Source: Incurvaria masculella (taxonomy: Eukaryota; Arthropoda; Insecta; Lepidoptera; Incurvariidae). From it: DNA of 64,000 bases. Numbering within the stretch: the first letter of the stretch is position 1; the number at the start of each line of letters is the position of its first letter. The translations under genes and the position numbers were made by a program. Below the pieces are notes generated by a model that searched no databases, was not told where the DNA came from, and was given only the letters and a program-made list of their open reading frames with translations. The stretch spans positions 1,433,501-1,497,500 of the forward strand of contig OX335659.1 of NCBI GenBank assembly GCA_946894095.1, in the 5' to 3' direction. Shown piece by piece: positions 52,587 to 61,900 of this stretch.

Positions 52587-53124
52587 CTGTCGGAAGGGAG
52601 AAGCTCGTTTTGAGTTGTACAGTCAGGTCGTTTCAGTAAGAAATTCAAAATAAAAAACGCTTAAAAAATAAGGTACTCTAATGTTTTATATATTTGTTCT
52701 GTACTGATGAGATATACACATGAAACAATGTATGGGTTGAATGGCCACCATTGCCAGGACTCTTTAGACGAAATTTTTTTCAGTTAGGGCAGCTGGATTC
52801 CTCGAAAATTCTTTTTGAGTTCCTCAGTTGTCTAAGGTTGATTCGTATACCTTTTTTTTTTCGATATAACCCGCTCAATGTTTGCTATCAAACTTTTTAT
52901 AGCAGGCCGAAATGATCACGTAGCTTGCGAATCGTCACAGAAAAAAAATTCAATTTTCTCAAATTCTACCAAGCTGTAATGCACTATTTTCCTTAATCTC
53001 TATGTTTTAATTAAACAAACATCAAATATGGGTGATTAAAAAATTGGCAGTCGAAAATGGCGCGCGATTCGAAATTAAAGTTCTTGTTGAAAAACCATTA
53101 TATCCATCCAGATTGAAGTAATCT
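52587..53124 (-). other. Nrx-1: Neurexin intron upstream of EGF-A, unassigned
   Basis: AT-rich start (in plus coordinates) of the intron that should lead to LNS1. No exon recognised up to 64000; retroelements fill most of the rest. Confidence 0.4.
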
Positions 53125-54075
53125 AATAAATATTATAAAGGGGAAAGTTTGTAATAATGGATGGATGGATGGATGGATGGATGGATGGATGGATGGATGG
53201 ATGTTTGTTACTCTTTCACGTAAAAACTACTGAATAGATTTTAATGAAACTTTACAATAATATAGCTTATACATCAGAATAACACATAGGCTACAATTTA
53301 TAAAGATATTGTGCCCATGGGCTTTAGAACTTTCATGGGGCTGCGATGCCGGTAGCGCTACTTCACACCAAGGGGAGCGGGGCCGGGGGCGGTGGCGGGA
53401 GCGGGGCCGGGGGCGAGGCGGGCGGTCCGCCGGGGGCGGGTGCGGGGAGGGGGGGGCGGGTACAGCTTGGTATTTCCCGCAACTTTAGGACTACTTGGCA
53501 AAATCCTTGAGAACCAATTACTCGATTTAGATGCGAATTGTATCTAAGTCTAGCCTGATTCTACTCAAAACCTATAGGCTACATAATATAACGCTTCATT
53601 ACCTGAAGGGTGAGTAGAGAGTGTTCAATTCTTATAACTTGCGAACCACTAACCCGATTTATGTGCGTATTTTATCAATGTATAGGATCTCTGGGAGCAG
53701 TCAGGTTCGAGATGGGTTACTGTTTTCGATGTTGAGGCTAGCTGTGGATTGGAGTCCACGCAAAACTTACCTACATTACACGTTACTTACTTACTAGGTA
53801 AACAATGTTGCAGTGCAAGTGCAGAAAGGTTCTGGCGGCAAATGCTTTTTTTTAAATAGCCACCAAATGTCAACGAAGCTCTAAATGTGAATTATTGGAT
53901 GTTACTCACTAAATCATGCTATTTCGGCTCGAACGATCTTGATTAAATTTGGTAGATGGATACATTGTCCTGGACCAGTTTGACCCTATTTTGGACCAGT
54001 CATGTGGGCTATTTTTTCATCCACGAAATAATTTAGCCGACACTAACCCGAGCGGAGCCGGGTACCGCAGCTAGT
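53125..54075 (+). mobile_element. Degraded non-autonomous retroelement-like repeat
   Basis: Starts with AATAAATATTATAAAGGGG-type sequence, an ATGG microsatellite (53157-53203) and CTTTCACGTAAAAACTACTG. It ends GAGCGGAGCCGGGTACCGCA then GCTAGTA, an ending common to a lepidopteran repeat family. A GC-rich block (53373-53462, GGGGCCGGGGGCGG) and a 5S-SINE scrap (53690-53790) lie inside. Class not certain: RTE-derived or Helitron-like. Confidence 0.5.
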
Positions 54076-54108
54076 AGTGTAATATTTCTTTAAAATATTT
54101 TGAAGAAC

Positions 54109-54231
54109 AAAAACATAATGTTTTTATCACGACTCCTGTCTGGTTCAACTTTCTTCGTCCGCGGAAATGGAACCTTCTTTGAAAAGTGAAGAATCCATGA
54201 GAAAATAAATTAATGTGACTATTGAAGGAAC
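54109..54231 (-). repeat. Breakpoint segment J, outer copy
   Basis: 123 bp that is the reverse complement of 57951-58073. Here it is fused directly to truncated pol sequence at 54231. It carries CATAATG flanked by A and T runs at its outer end. It marks where the inverted duplication re-used spacer-side sequence. Confidence 0.85.
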
Positions 54232-56800
54232 GCTTATCTTCAGTAAGTCGATGCAATGGCTTAGCAATCTCGGAGAAGTTTCGGACGAAACGACGGTAGT
54301 AAGAGCACAGTCCTAAAAACGCACGAATTTCTGTCTTATCCTTCGGAACTGGCCACTCTTGTACGGCTTCGATCTTCTTTGGGTCAGTTTGGATGCCATT
54401 TTCGGAGATAACGTGACCCAAATAGCTAACCTGACGCTTGAAGAAAGAACATTTATTGCCACTTAGTTTAAGGTTAGCTTGGTGGATTTTGCTCAAAACA
54501 TTCTCCAAATTCTTAATGTGATCATCAAATGTCCGCCCTATTATGATGATGTCGTCCAGATACACTAAACAAGCTTTCCCGATCAGCCCAAAAAGTACTC
54601 GTTCCATAAGCCTTTCGAAGGTCGCGGGAGCATTACAGAGTCCAAACGGCATCACTTTGAATTGCCACAGCCCATGCCCTGTCGTGAATGCTGTCTTCTC
54701 CTTATCTTTTTGGTCGATTTCCACCTGCCAGTAGCCGCTCTTCAGGTCCAGGGTTGTGAACCACTTCATGCCACTTAATGTATCCAGCGTGTCATCAATC
54801 CTAGGAAGCGGATAGCTGTCCTTTTTCGTTACATCATTTAAGCGTCGATAGTCCACACAAAATCTGGTGCTGCCATCTTTCTTCTTCACCAGAACTACGG
54901 GTGAACACCACGGACTTGACGAAGTCTCTATAACATTATTTTTCTGCATATCAGCTATCATTTTCTGAACTTCTTCTTCCTTAGCTACGGGAACGCGTCG
55001 TGGCCTCTGTCGTATTGGAAGAGCATCTCCTGTATTAATGCGGTGCTTAACCATGCTAGTTCTACCAATATCTCCTTCGTGCGAAGAGAAGATGTCTAAA
55101 TATCGCGTTAGCAGACTTGCTGCCTTCTGCAACTCATCAACAGTCAGGTCCCGTCTGCTGTCTTCCAAAAGAGCGGCCACCTTAGATCTCCCTGTGGTCA
55201 ACGCCTCTGAGGAAACTTCATCACATTTGCGTAGCCAGGATACTTCTTCTCTGCCACACTTGAGCACGCCATTTGCCAAATCTATTTTACAGTTGTTGGT
55301 TCTCATAAAGTCCAAACCGAGAATGCAATCATCTATGATATCTGCTAAAATGGCGGTATGACGATAAGTTTTACTTCCAATTTTAATTGTCACTTCCATC
55401 TCTCCATGGACAGGTATGTGCTGGCCGGTAGCTGTCTGAAGCCTGCAAACATTGAAATATTGGCGACGATTCCATGTCACGTGGCCAAAGGTTTTCGACT
55501 TAACAACTGTACGGGACGCTCCGGTATCTAAGGTCAAGTTGCATTTTATCCCGTTCACTTGACCTTCAACGAGCAGGCTGTTCCCAGTAAATGCCTGTGA
55601 AATTGTGACTTTCGGGGCATCTATTCTACCAGCCAGCACCCGCCCCCCGGTACTGGCTTTCACTCGTTTCCCTGCTGCGCGTCCTCGACCGCAGCATCGG
55701 AGATTATTTTTTTTTGTCTCGGGGCAGTTGGTCCGAAGGTGCCCCAGCTCATTGCATCCGTAGCAGCGTGGAGTAAATTTACGTCTACCAGGTGTTCTGG
55801 TTTCCGAAGTTAACACTTCTCTTACCCGATGCGCTCGAGGATCTGATCGGACTGCTTCAACCTCCAATGCGTGGGCAAGAGCGTCCTTCACCGTTGTGTG
55901 GTGGCCTAGTCGTACAGCCGCTCGCACTTCGATGTCCTTGATGCCATCCACAAAAGCCTGCACCAAGTAATCGTCTAATGAAGTCTTCGGTGATGATTGG
56001 TGGGCCTTTCGAACCAGTTTTTCAATTTCCAGGGCCCACTGCTGAAGTCCTTCACTTGATCGCTGCACTCGGTCACGAAGTTGAGCGCGGTAAACGTGCT
56101 CCAAGTGCTTGTCACCAAATCTTGATTCAAGTGCTTCAAGAAGCTCGTCATAAGTGACCTCGTCGCCAAGAGCTTCAAGTACATGGAGAGCCTTGTCTCG
56201 TAATCCCAAGGTCAGAGCAGTCTTGGCTTGGTCTTGACTCCATCCATTCGCTTTGATGACCGACTCAAACTGGCGTTTGTACGCCGCCCAAGATGTTGTG
56301 CCATCGAAAGGAGGAACCTTAAATCTTGTTCCCCCTGTTGCCGATGAAGTCATAGTCACTCCACAAGTCTTGATCTTTTGCACTTCTTCAGTTATCTTTG
56401 ATTCAAGCCCGTTCAGCCGCTTTTCATGACGCTCAAGGGTTTGGTCTTGCTCTTCGATTCTTGAGCTGACCTCATCCAACTGCCTCTTTATTTTAGCGTT
56501 GGATTCCTTGACGGCCAGCATTAACTCTAGTTGCTGTTCTTCCTGACGGCGGGCCTGCTCTTCCTGACGGCGGGTCTGCTCCTGCGACTGTTCTTCCTGA
56601 CGGACGGCTTGTTCGCGGAATTTTTCCTGCATGAAATGTATCAGCGCAGCCAAGTCCAATGCAGGATTCGGCGTCATTGTTTGATGGCTTTCGAGGCCTT
56701 GCGTCCCTGAAGCAGCCCCATCCTTAGCCAGAGTTGGGTCGGCTGCTGTCTGGCTCCTGGTCCTCATACCTTCCTTGTCTTCCCTTGGTGTGATCGGCAT
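54232..56800 (-). pseudogene. gag-pol: Truncated gypsy gag-pol (inverted copy)
   Basis: Open from the Met at 56800 through gag, protease (LDTGASRTVV) and RT (YLDD) to LHRLTEDKR, where real pol sequence ends at about 54232. The frame then runs about 53 chimeric codons through segment J before a stop at 54071, giving a 909-codon frame. RNase H and integrase are absent. It differs from the complete copy at only a few residues (for example TLAKDG for TLAEDG, GRIDAP for GRIEAP). It cannot support its own integration. Confidence 0.88.
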
Positions 56801-56826
56801 CTCTAATCCCCGCTTCTGACACCAAT

Positions 56827-57332
56827 TGTTACGCGGGTAGGGTGCGGATTAGAGTAGAAACACCAAAAGTTAACAAATGTTCTTTTATTGAAAACAATTC
56901 ACGAATGAAACACAAACAAAGACAATTTTGTGTCACTTCGATCACCAAATTCTAAATATCGCTGAACTGTATCACTGAGAGCTAGTTCACTCACTTTACT
57001 GCACTATCGCTTGTTGTCTCGCTCGCTTCACTATTCAAAATAGACTGGCGGCAGTGCTGGCTGAGGCGCCTTGTATATCGGTGGAGCTTCTTTCTAGAAA
57101 ACTCCACCGAATTCTAGGCGCCCCCCACCTGGCGGGCCAGCCGAGAACAATCTCTATCGGGAATCGCCCGACCGTTCCAGAAATTGCTCTCAGCCAGATG
57201 CGCCAAACATTTTTGTTATATTGTACCAGCACCACCGAATCACTATCGCGATAGAAGTTGTAAGCAGCGCCATCTGTTGACGAAACGCATCGACGTTGCA
57301 GCCGAACTCCAACAGATGGCGCGCTCGTAACA
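56827..57332 (-). repeat. Gypsy LTR, inverted copy
   Basis: 506 bp from TGTTACGAGCGCGCC to CCCGCGTAACA on the minus strand. It matches the LTR at 58407-58912, including TATACAAG, more closely than the LTR at 63396-63901. Confidence 0.92.
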
Positions 57333-57666
57333 ATACCAATGAAATCGTATGCAAAAAGAAATTAAGACGATATTCTTTTGATTACTTTGATGGTTGAAAA
57401 TATTTTTTAAACAAACGTTTAAAAGCAGAAACATGCCCAGACGCACAATACAAGTCCTCCTAAAATAGTTTTAATTTAATTTAAAAAAAATAAGAATGTA
57501 CAATCCTGTGTGTACACAATAGTGGAGAATAAACGAATGAAGTCCAAATAAAATTATCTCGAAGGTTGGTGGCACTTATGGGGGGCTTATTCTGCATTAT
57601 ATGCGAAAGAAAAGAACTTTTTAACTTAGGAAATAACTCAGGCATTTAGATTTAAGGGTGTATAAA

Positions 57667-57950
57667 GGATGTAAACCCGTGAAGTTTCTTTGCGGGTTCT
57701 TCTTTACTGAGTTCATCGAATCCGCGGATCTATTAGTTTGTGACGTTACTTAGTGTAGTTTAAATTTCAAAAGATAAATAAATGAATCATCTTAATAGGC
57801 GTCGTAATAAGTTGAATTGTAAAATTCAACAAAAGTGACTTTACAATTGTAGACATGACCCAAGGAAGAACTCAATTTAGTATAATATATTCTGATTGGT
57901 CCTATTCATTTGATTGATCCTGTGGGAAACTTATTTTTTCTTACTTCTAT
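57667..57950. other. Spacer of the palindrome, with a LINE 3'-end fragment
   Basis: Unique sequence at the centre of the inverted duplication. 57680-57800 is a plus-strand copy of the 3'-end family at 10137-10265 (GTTTCTTTGCGGGTTCTTC, GAATCCGCGGATC, AGATAAATAAATGA). The remainder is AT-rich. Confidence 0.6.
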
Positions 57951-58073
57951 GTTCCTTCAATAGTCACATTAATTTATTTTCTCATGGATTCTTCACTTTT
58001 CAAAGAAGGTTCCATTTCCGCGGACGAAGAAAGTTGAACCAGACAGGAGTCGTGATAAAAACATAATGTTTTT
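57951..58073 (+). repeat. Breakpoint segment J, inner copy
   Basis: 123 bp between the spacer and the flank of the complete element, starting GTTCCTTCAATAGTCAC and ending CATAATGTTTTT. It is the reverse complement of 54109-54231. This copy is the likely original because it is continuous with the spacer. Confidence 0.85.
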
Positions 58074-58406
58074 TTATACACCCTTAAATCTAAATGCCTG
58101 AGTTATTTCCTAAGTTAAAAAGTTCTTTTCTTTCGCATATAATGCAGAATAAGCCCCACATAAGTGCCACCAACCTTCGAGATAATTTTATTTGGACTTC
58201 ATTCGTTTATTCTCCACTATTGTGTACACACAGGATTGTACATTCTTATTTTTTTTAAATTAAATTAAAACTATTTTAGGAGGACTTGTATTGTGCGTCT
58301 GGGCATGTTTCTGCTTTTAAACGTTTGTTTAAAAAATATTTTCAACCATCAAAGTAATCAAAAGAATATCGTCTTAATTTCTTTTTGCATACGATTTCAT
58401 TGGTAT

Positions 58407-58912
58407 TGTTACGAGCGCGCCATCTGTTGGAGTTCGGCTGCAACGTCGATGCGTTTCGTCAACAGATGGCGCTGCTTACAACTTCTATCGCGATAGTGAT
58501 TCGGTGGTGCTGGTACAATATAACAAAAATGTTTGGCGCATCTGGCTGAGAGCAATTTCTGGAACGGTCGGGCGATTCCCGATAGAGATTGTTCTCGGCT
58601 GGCCCGCCAGGTGGGGGGCGCCTAGAATTCGGTGGAGTTTTCTAGAAAGAAGCTCCACCGATATACAAGGCGCCTCAGCCAGCACTGCCGCCAGTCTATT
58701 TTGAATAGTGAAGCGAGCGAGACAACAAGCGATAGTGCAGTAAAGTGAGTGAACTAGCTCTCAGTGATACAGTTCAGCGATATTTAGAATTTGGTGATCG
58801 AAGTGACACAAAATTGTCTTTGTTTGTGTTTCATTCGTGAATTGTTTTCAATAAAAGAACATTTGTTAACTTTTGGTGTTTCTACTCTAATCCGCACCCT
58901 ACCCGCGTAACA
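58407..58912 (+). repeat. Gypsy 5' LTR
   Basis: 506 bp, TG...CA ends (TGTTACGAG, GCGTAACA). An inverted repeat GCGCCATCTGTTGGAG / CAACAGATGGCGC sits within its first 70 bp. The TATA-like box here is TATACAAG (about 58662), and AATAAAAG lies at 58851-58858. Confidence 0.92.
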
Positions 58913-58913
58913 A

Positions 58914-58930
58914 TTGGTGTCAGAAGCGGG
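58914..58930 (+). promoter_or_regulatory. Primer-binding site of the gypsy element
   Basis: TTGGTGTCAGAAGCGGGG begins two bases after the LTR end, the position and TGG start of a tRNA primer site. tRNA identity not determined. Confidence 0.75.
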
Positions 58931-58938
58931 GATTAGAG

Positions 58939-61900
58939 ATGCCGATCACACCAAGGGAAGACAAGGAAGGTATGAGGACCAGGAGCCAGACAGCAGCCGA
59001 CCCAACTCTGGCTGAGGATGGGGCTGCTTCAGGGACGCAAGGCCTCAAAAGCCATCAAACAATGACGCCGAATCCTGCATTGGACTTGGCTGCGCTGATA
59101 CATTTCATGCAGGAAAAATTCCGCGAACAAGCCGTCCGTCAGGAAGAACAGTCGCAGGAGCAGACCCGCCGTCAGGAAGAGCAGGCCCGCCGTCAGGAAG
59201 AACAGCAACTAGAGTTAATGCTGGCCGTCAAGGAATCCAACGCTAAAATAAAGAGGCAGTTGGATGAGGTCAGCTCAAGAATCGAAGAGCAAGACCAAAC
59301 CCTTGAGCGTCATGAAAAGCGGCTGAACGGGCTTGAATCAAAGATAACTGAAGAAGTGCAAAAGATCAAGACTTGTGGAGTGACTATGACTTCATCGGCA
59401 ACAGGGGGAACAAGATTTAAGGTTCCTCCTTTCGATGGCACAACATCTTGGGCGGCGTACAAACGCCAGTTTGAGTCGGTCATCAAAGCGAATGGATGGA
59501 GTCAAGACCAAGCCAAGACTGCTCTGACCTTGGGATTACGAGACAAGGCTCTCCATGTACTTGAAGCTCTTGGCGACGAGGTCACTTATGACGAGCTTCT
59601 TGAAGCACTTGAATCAAGATTTGGTGACAAGCACTTGGAGCACGTTTACCGCGCTCAACTTCGTGACCGAGTGCAGCGATCAAGTGAAGGACTTCAGCAG
59701 TGGGCCCTGGAAATTGAAAAACTGGTTCGAAAGGCCCACCAATCATCACCGAAGACTTCATTAGACGATTACTTGGTGCAGGCTTTTGTGGATGGCATCA
59801 AGGACATCGAAGTGCGAGCGGCTGTACGACTAGGCCACCACACAACGGTGAAGGACGCTCTTGCCCACGCATTGGAGGTTGAAGCAGTCCGATCAGATCC
59901 TCGAGCGCATCGGGTAAGAGAAGTGTTAACTTCGGAAACCAGAACACCTGGTAGACGTAAATTTACTCCACGCTGCTACGGATGCAATGAGCTGGGGCAC
60001 CTTCGGACCAACTGCCCCGAGACAAAAAAAAATAATCTCCGATGCTGCGGTCGAGGACGCGCAGCAGGGAAACGAGTGAAAGCCAGTACCGGGGGGCGGG
60101 TGCTGGCTGGTAGAATAGAAGCCCCGAAAGTCACAATTTCACAGGCATTTACTGGGAACAGCCTGCTCGTTGAAGGTCAAGTGAACGGGATAAAATGCAA
60201 CTTGACCTTAGATACCGGAGCGTCCCGTACAGTTGTTAAGTCGAAAACCTTTGGCCACGTGACATGGAATCGTCGCCAATATTTCAATGTTTGCAGGCTT
60301 CAGACAGCTACCGGCCAGCACATACCTGTCCATGGAGAGATGGAAGTGACAATTAAAATTGGAAGTAAAACTTATCGTCATACCGCCATTTTAGCAGATA
60401 TCATAGATGATTGCATTCTCGGTTTGGACTTTATGAGAACCAACAACTGTAAAATAGATTTGGCAAATGGCGTGCTCAAGTGTGGCAGAGAAGAAGTATC
60501 CTGGCTACGCAAATGTGATGAAGTTTCCTCAGAGGCGTTGACCACAGGGAGATCTAAGGTGGCCGCTCTTTTGGAAGACAGCAGACGGGACCTGACTGTT
60601 GATGAGTTGCAGAAGGCAGCAAGTCTGCTAACGCGATATTTAGACATCTTCTCTTCGCACGAAGGAGATATTGGTAGAACTAGCATGGTTAAGCACCGCA
60701 TTAATACAGGAGATGCTCTTCCAATACGACAGAGGCCACGACGCGTTCCCGTAGCTAAGGAAGAAGAAGTTCAGAAAATGATAGCTGATATGCAGAAAAA
60801 TAATGTTATAGAGACTTCGTCAAGTCCGTGGTGTTCACCCGTAGTTCTGGTGAAGAAGAAAGATGGCAGCACCAGATTTTGTGTGGACTATCGACGCTTA
60901 AATGATGTAACGAAAAAGGACAGCTATCCGCTTCCTAGGATTGATGACACGCTGGATACATTAAGTGGCATGAAGTGGTTCACAACCCTGGACCTGAAGA
61001 GCGGCTACTGGCAGGTGGAAATCGACCAAAAAGATAAGGAGAAGACAGCATTCACGACAGGGCATGGGCTGTGGCAATTCAAAGTGATGCCGTTTGGACT
61101 CTGTAATGCTCCCGCGACCTTCGAAAGGCTTATGGAACGAGTACTTTTTGGGCTGATCGGGAAAGCTTGTTTAGTGTATCTGGACGACATCATCATAATA
61201 GGGCGGACATTTGATGATCACATTAAGAATTTGGAGAATGTTTTGAGCAAAATCCACCAAGCTAACCTTAAACTAAGTGGCAATAAATGTTCTTTCTTCA
61301 AGCGTCAGGTTAGCTATTTGGGTCACGTTATCTCCGAAAATGGCATCCAAACTGACCCAAAGAAGATCGAAGCCGTACAAGAGTGGCCAGTTCCGAAGGA
61401 TAAGACGGAAATTCGTGCGTTTTTAGGACTGTGCTCTTACTACCGTCGTTTCGTCCGAAACTTCTCCGAGATTGCTAAGCCATTGCATCGACTTACTGAA
61501 GATAAGCGACAGTTTACCTGGGACGAGGACTGCACGAGTTCATTCCAAGAACTTAAGCAACGTCTCTGTAACGCTCCTATCTTGGGTTATCCCGAAGCCG
61601 ATAAAGAGTACATAGTCGACACCGACGCGAGTAATACCGGAATCGGCGGGGTACTCTCCCAACTTCATGAGGACAAGGAGATCGTTATAGGTTATTTCAG
61701 TAAATCCCTTTCAAAGCCTGAAAGGAATTATTGTGTGACAAGGCGAGAGCTTCTGGCGGTGGTGAAGACTTTGCAGCATTTTACCAAGTATCTTCTCGGC
61801 CGAAGATTCCGCTTAAGGACTGACCACGCTGCGTTAAAATGGCTGCTTCAGTTTAAAAATCCAGAAGGGCAGGTTGCGCGCTGGCTGGAACAGCTGCAAG

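Larger units (their letters stand above)
21094..52444 (-). other. Nrx-1: Large neurexin intron (about 31.4 kb)
   Basis: The interval between the EGF-A exon (donor GTACGT, plus 52439-52444) and the first LNS2 exon (acceptor at 21094). It is filled with retroelements, SINEs, MITEs and satellites listed separately. I found no further neurexin-like exon in it, and the phases of the two bordering exons (1 out, 1 in) fit direct splicing. An unrecognised alternative exon cannot be excluded. Confidence 0.75.
54231..57666 (-). mobile_element. Left arm of a 3.4-kb inverted duplication (truncated gypsy copy)
   Basis: 3436 bp, reverse complement of 58073-61508 with very few differences. In its own direction it contains 334 bp of flank (57333-57666), the LTR (56827-57332), the primer-binding region and gag-pol up to the RT/RNase H connection, where it jumps to segment J. 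The flank beyond the LTR is shared too, so this is a duplication of the locus, not a second retroposition. Confidence 0.92.

Noticed and set aside
51508..52227. 239-codon plus frame and 220-codon minus frame as genes
   Set aside because: Both are periodic with the 156-bp array (156 is a multiple of three, so frames stay open) and show no domain beyond decayed EGF exon sequence.
54071..56800. A second, independent gypsy insertion
   Set aside because: The arm shares 334 bp of flank beyond the LTR with the complete copy and lacks a 3' LTR, so it is a duplication of the locus.
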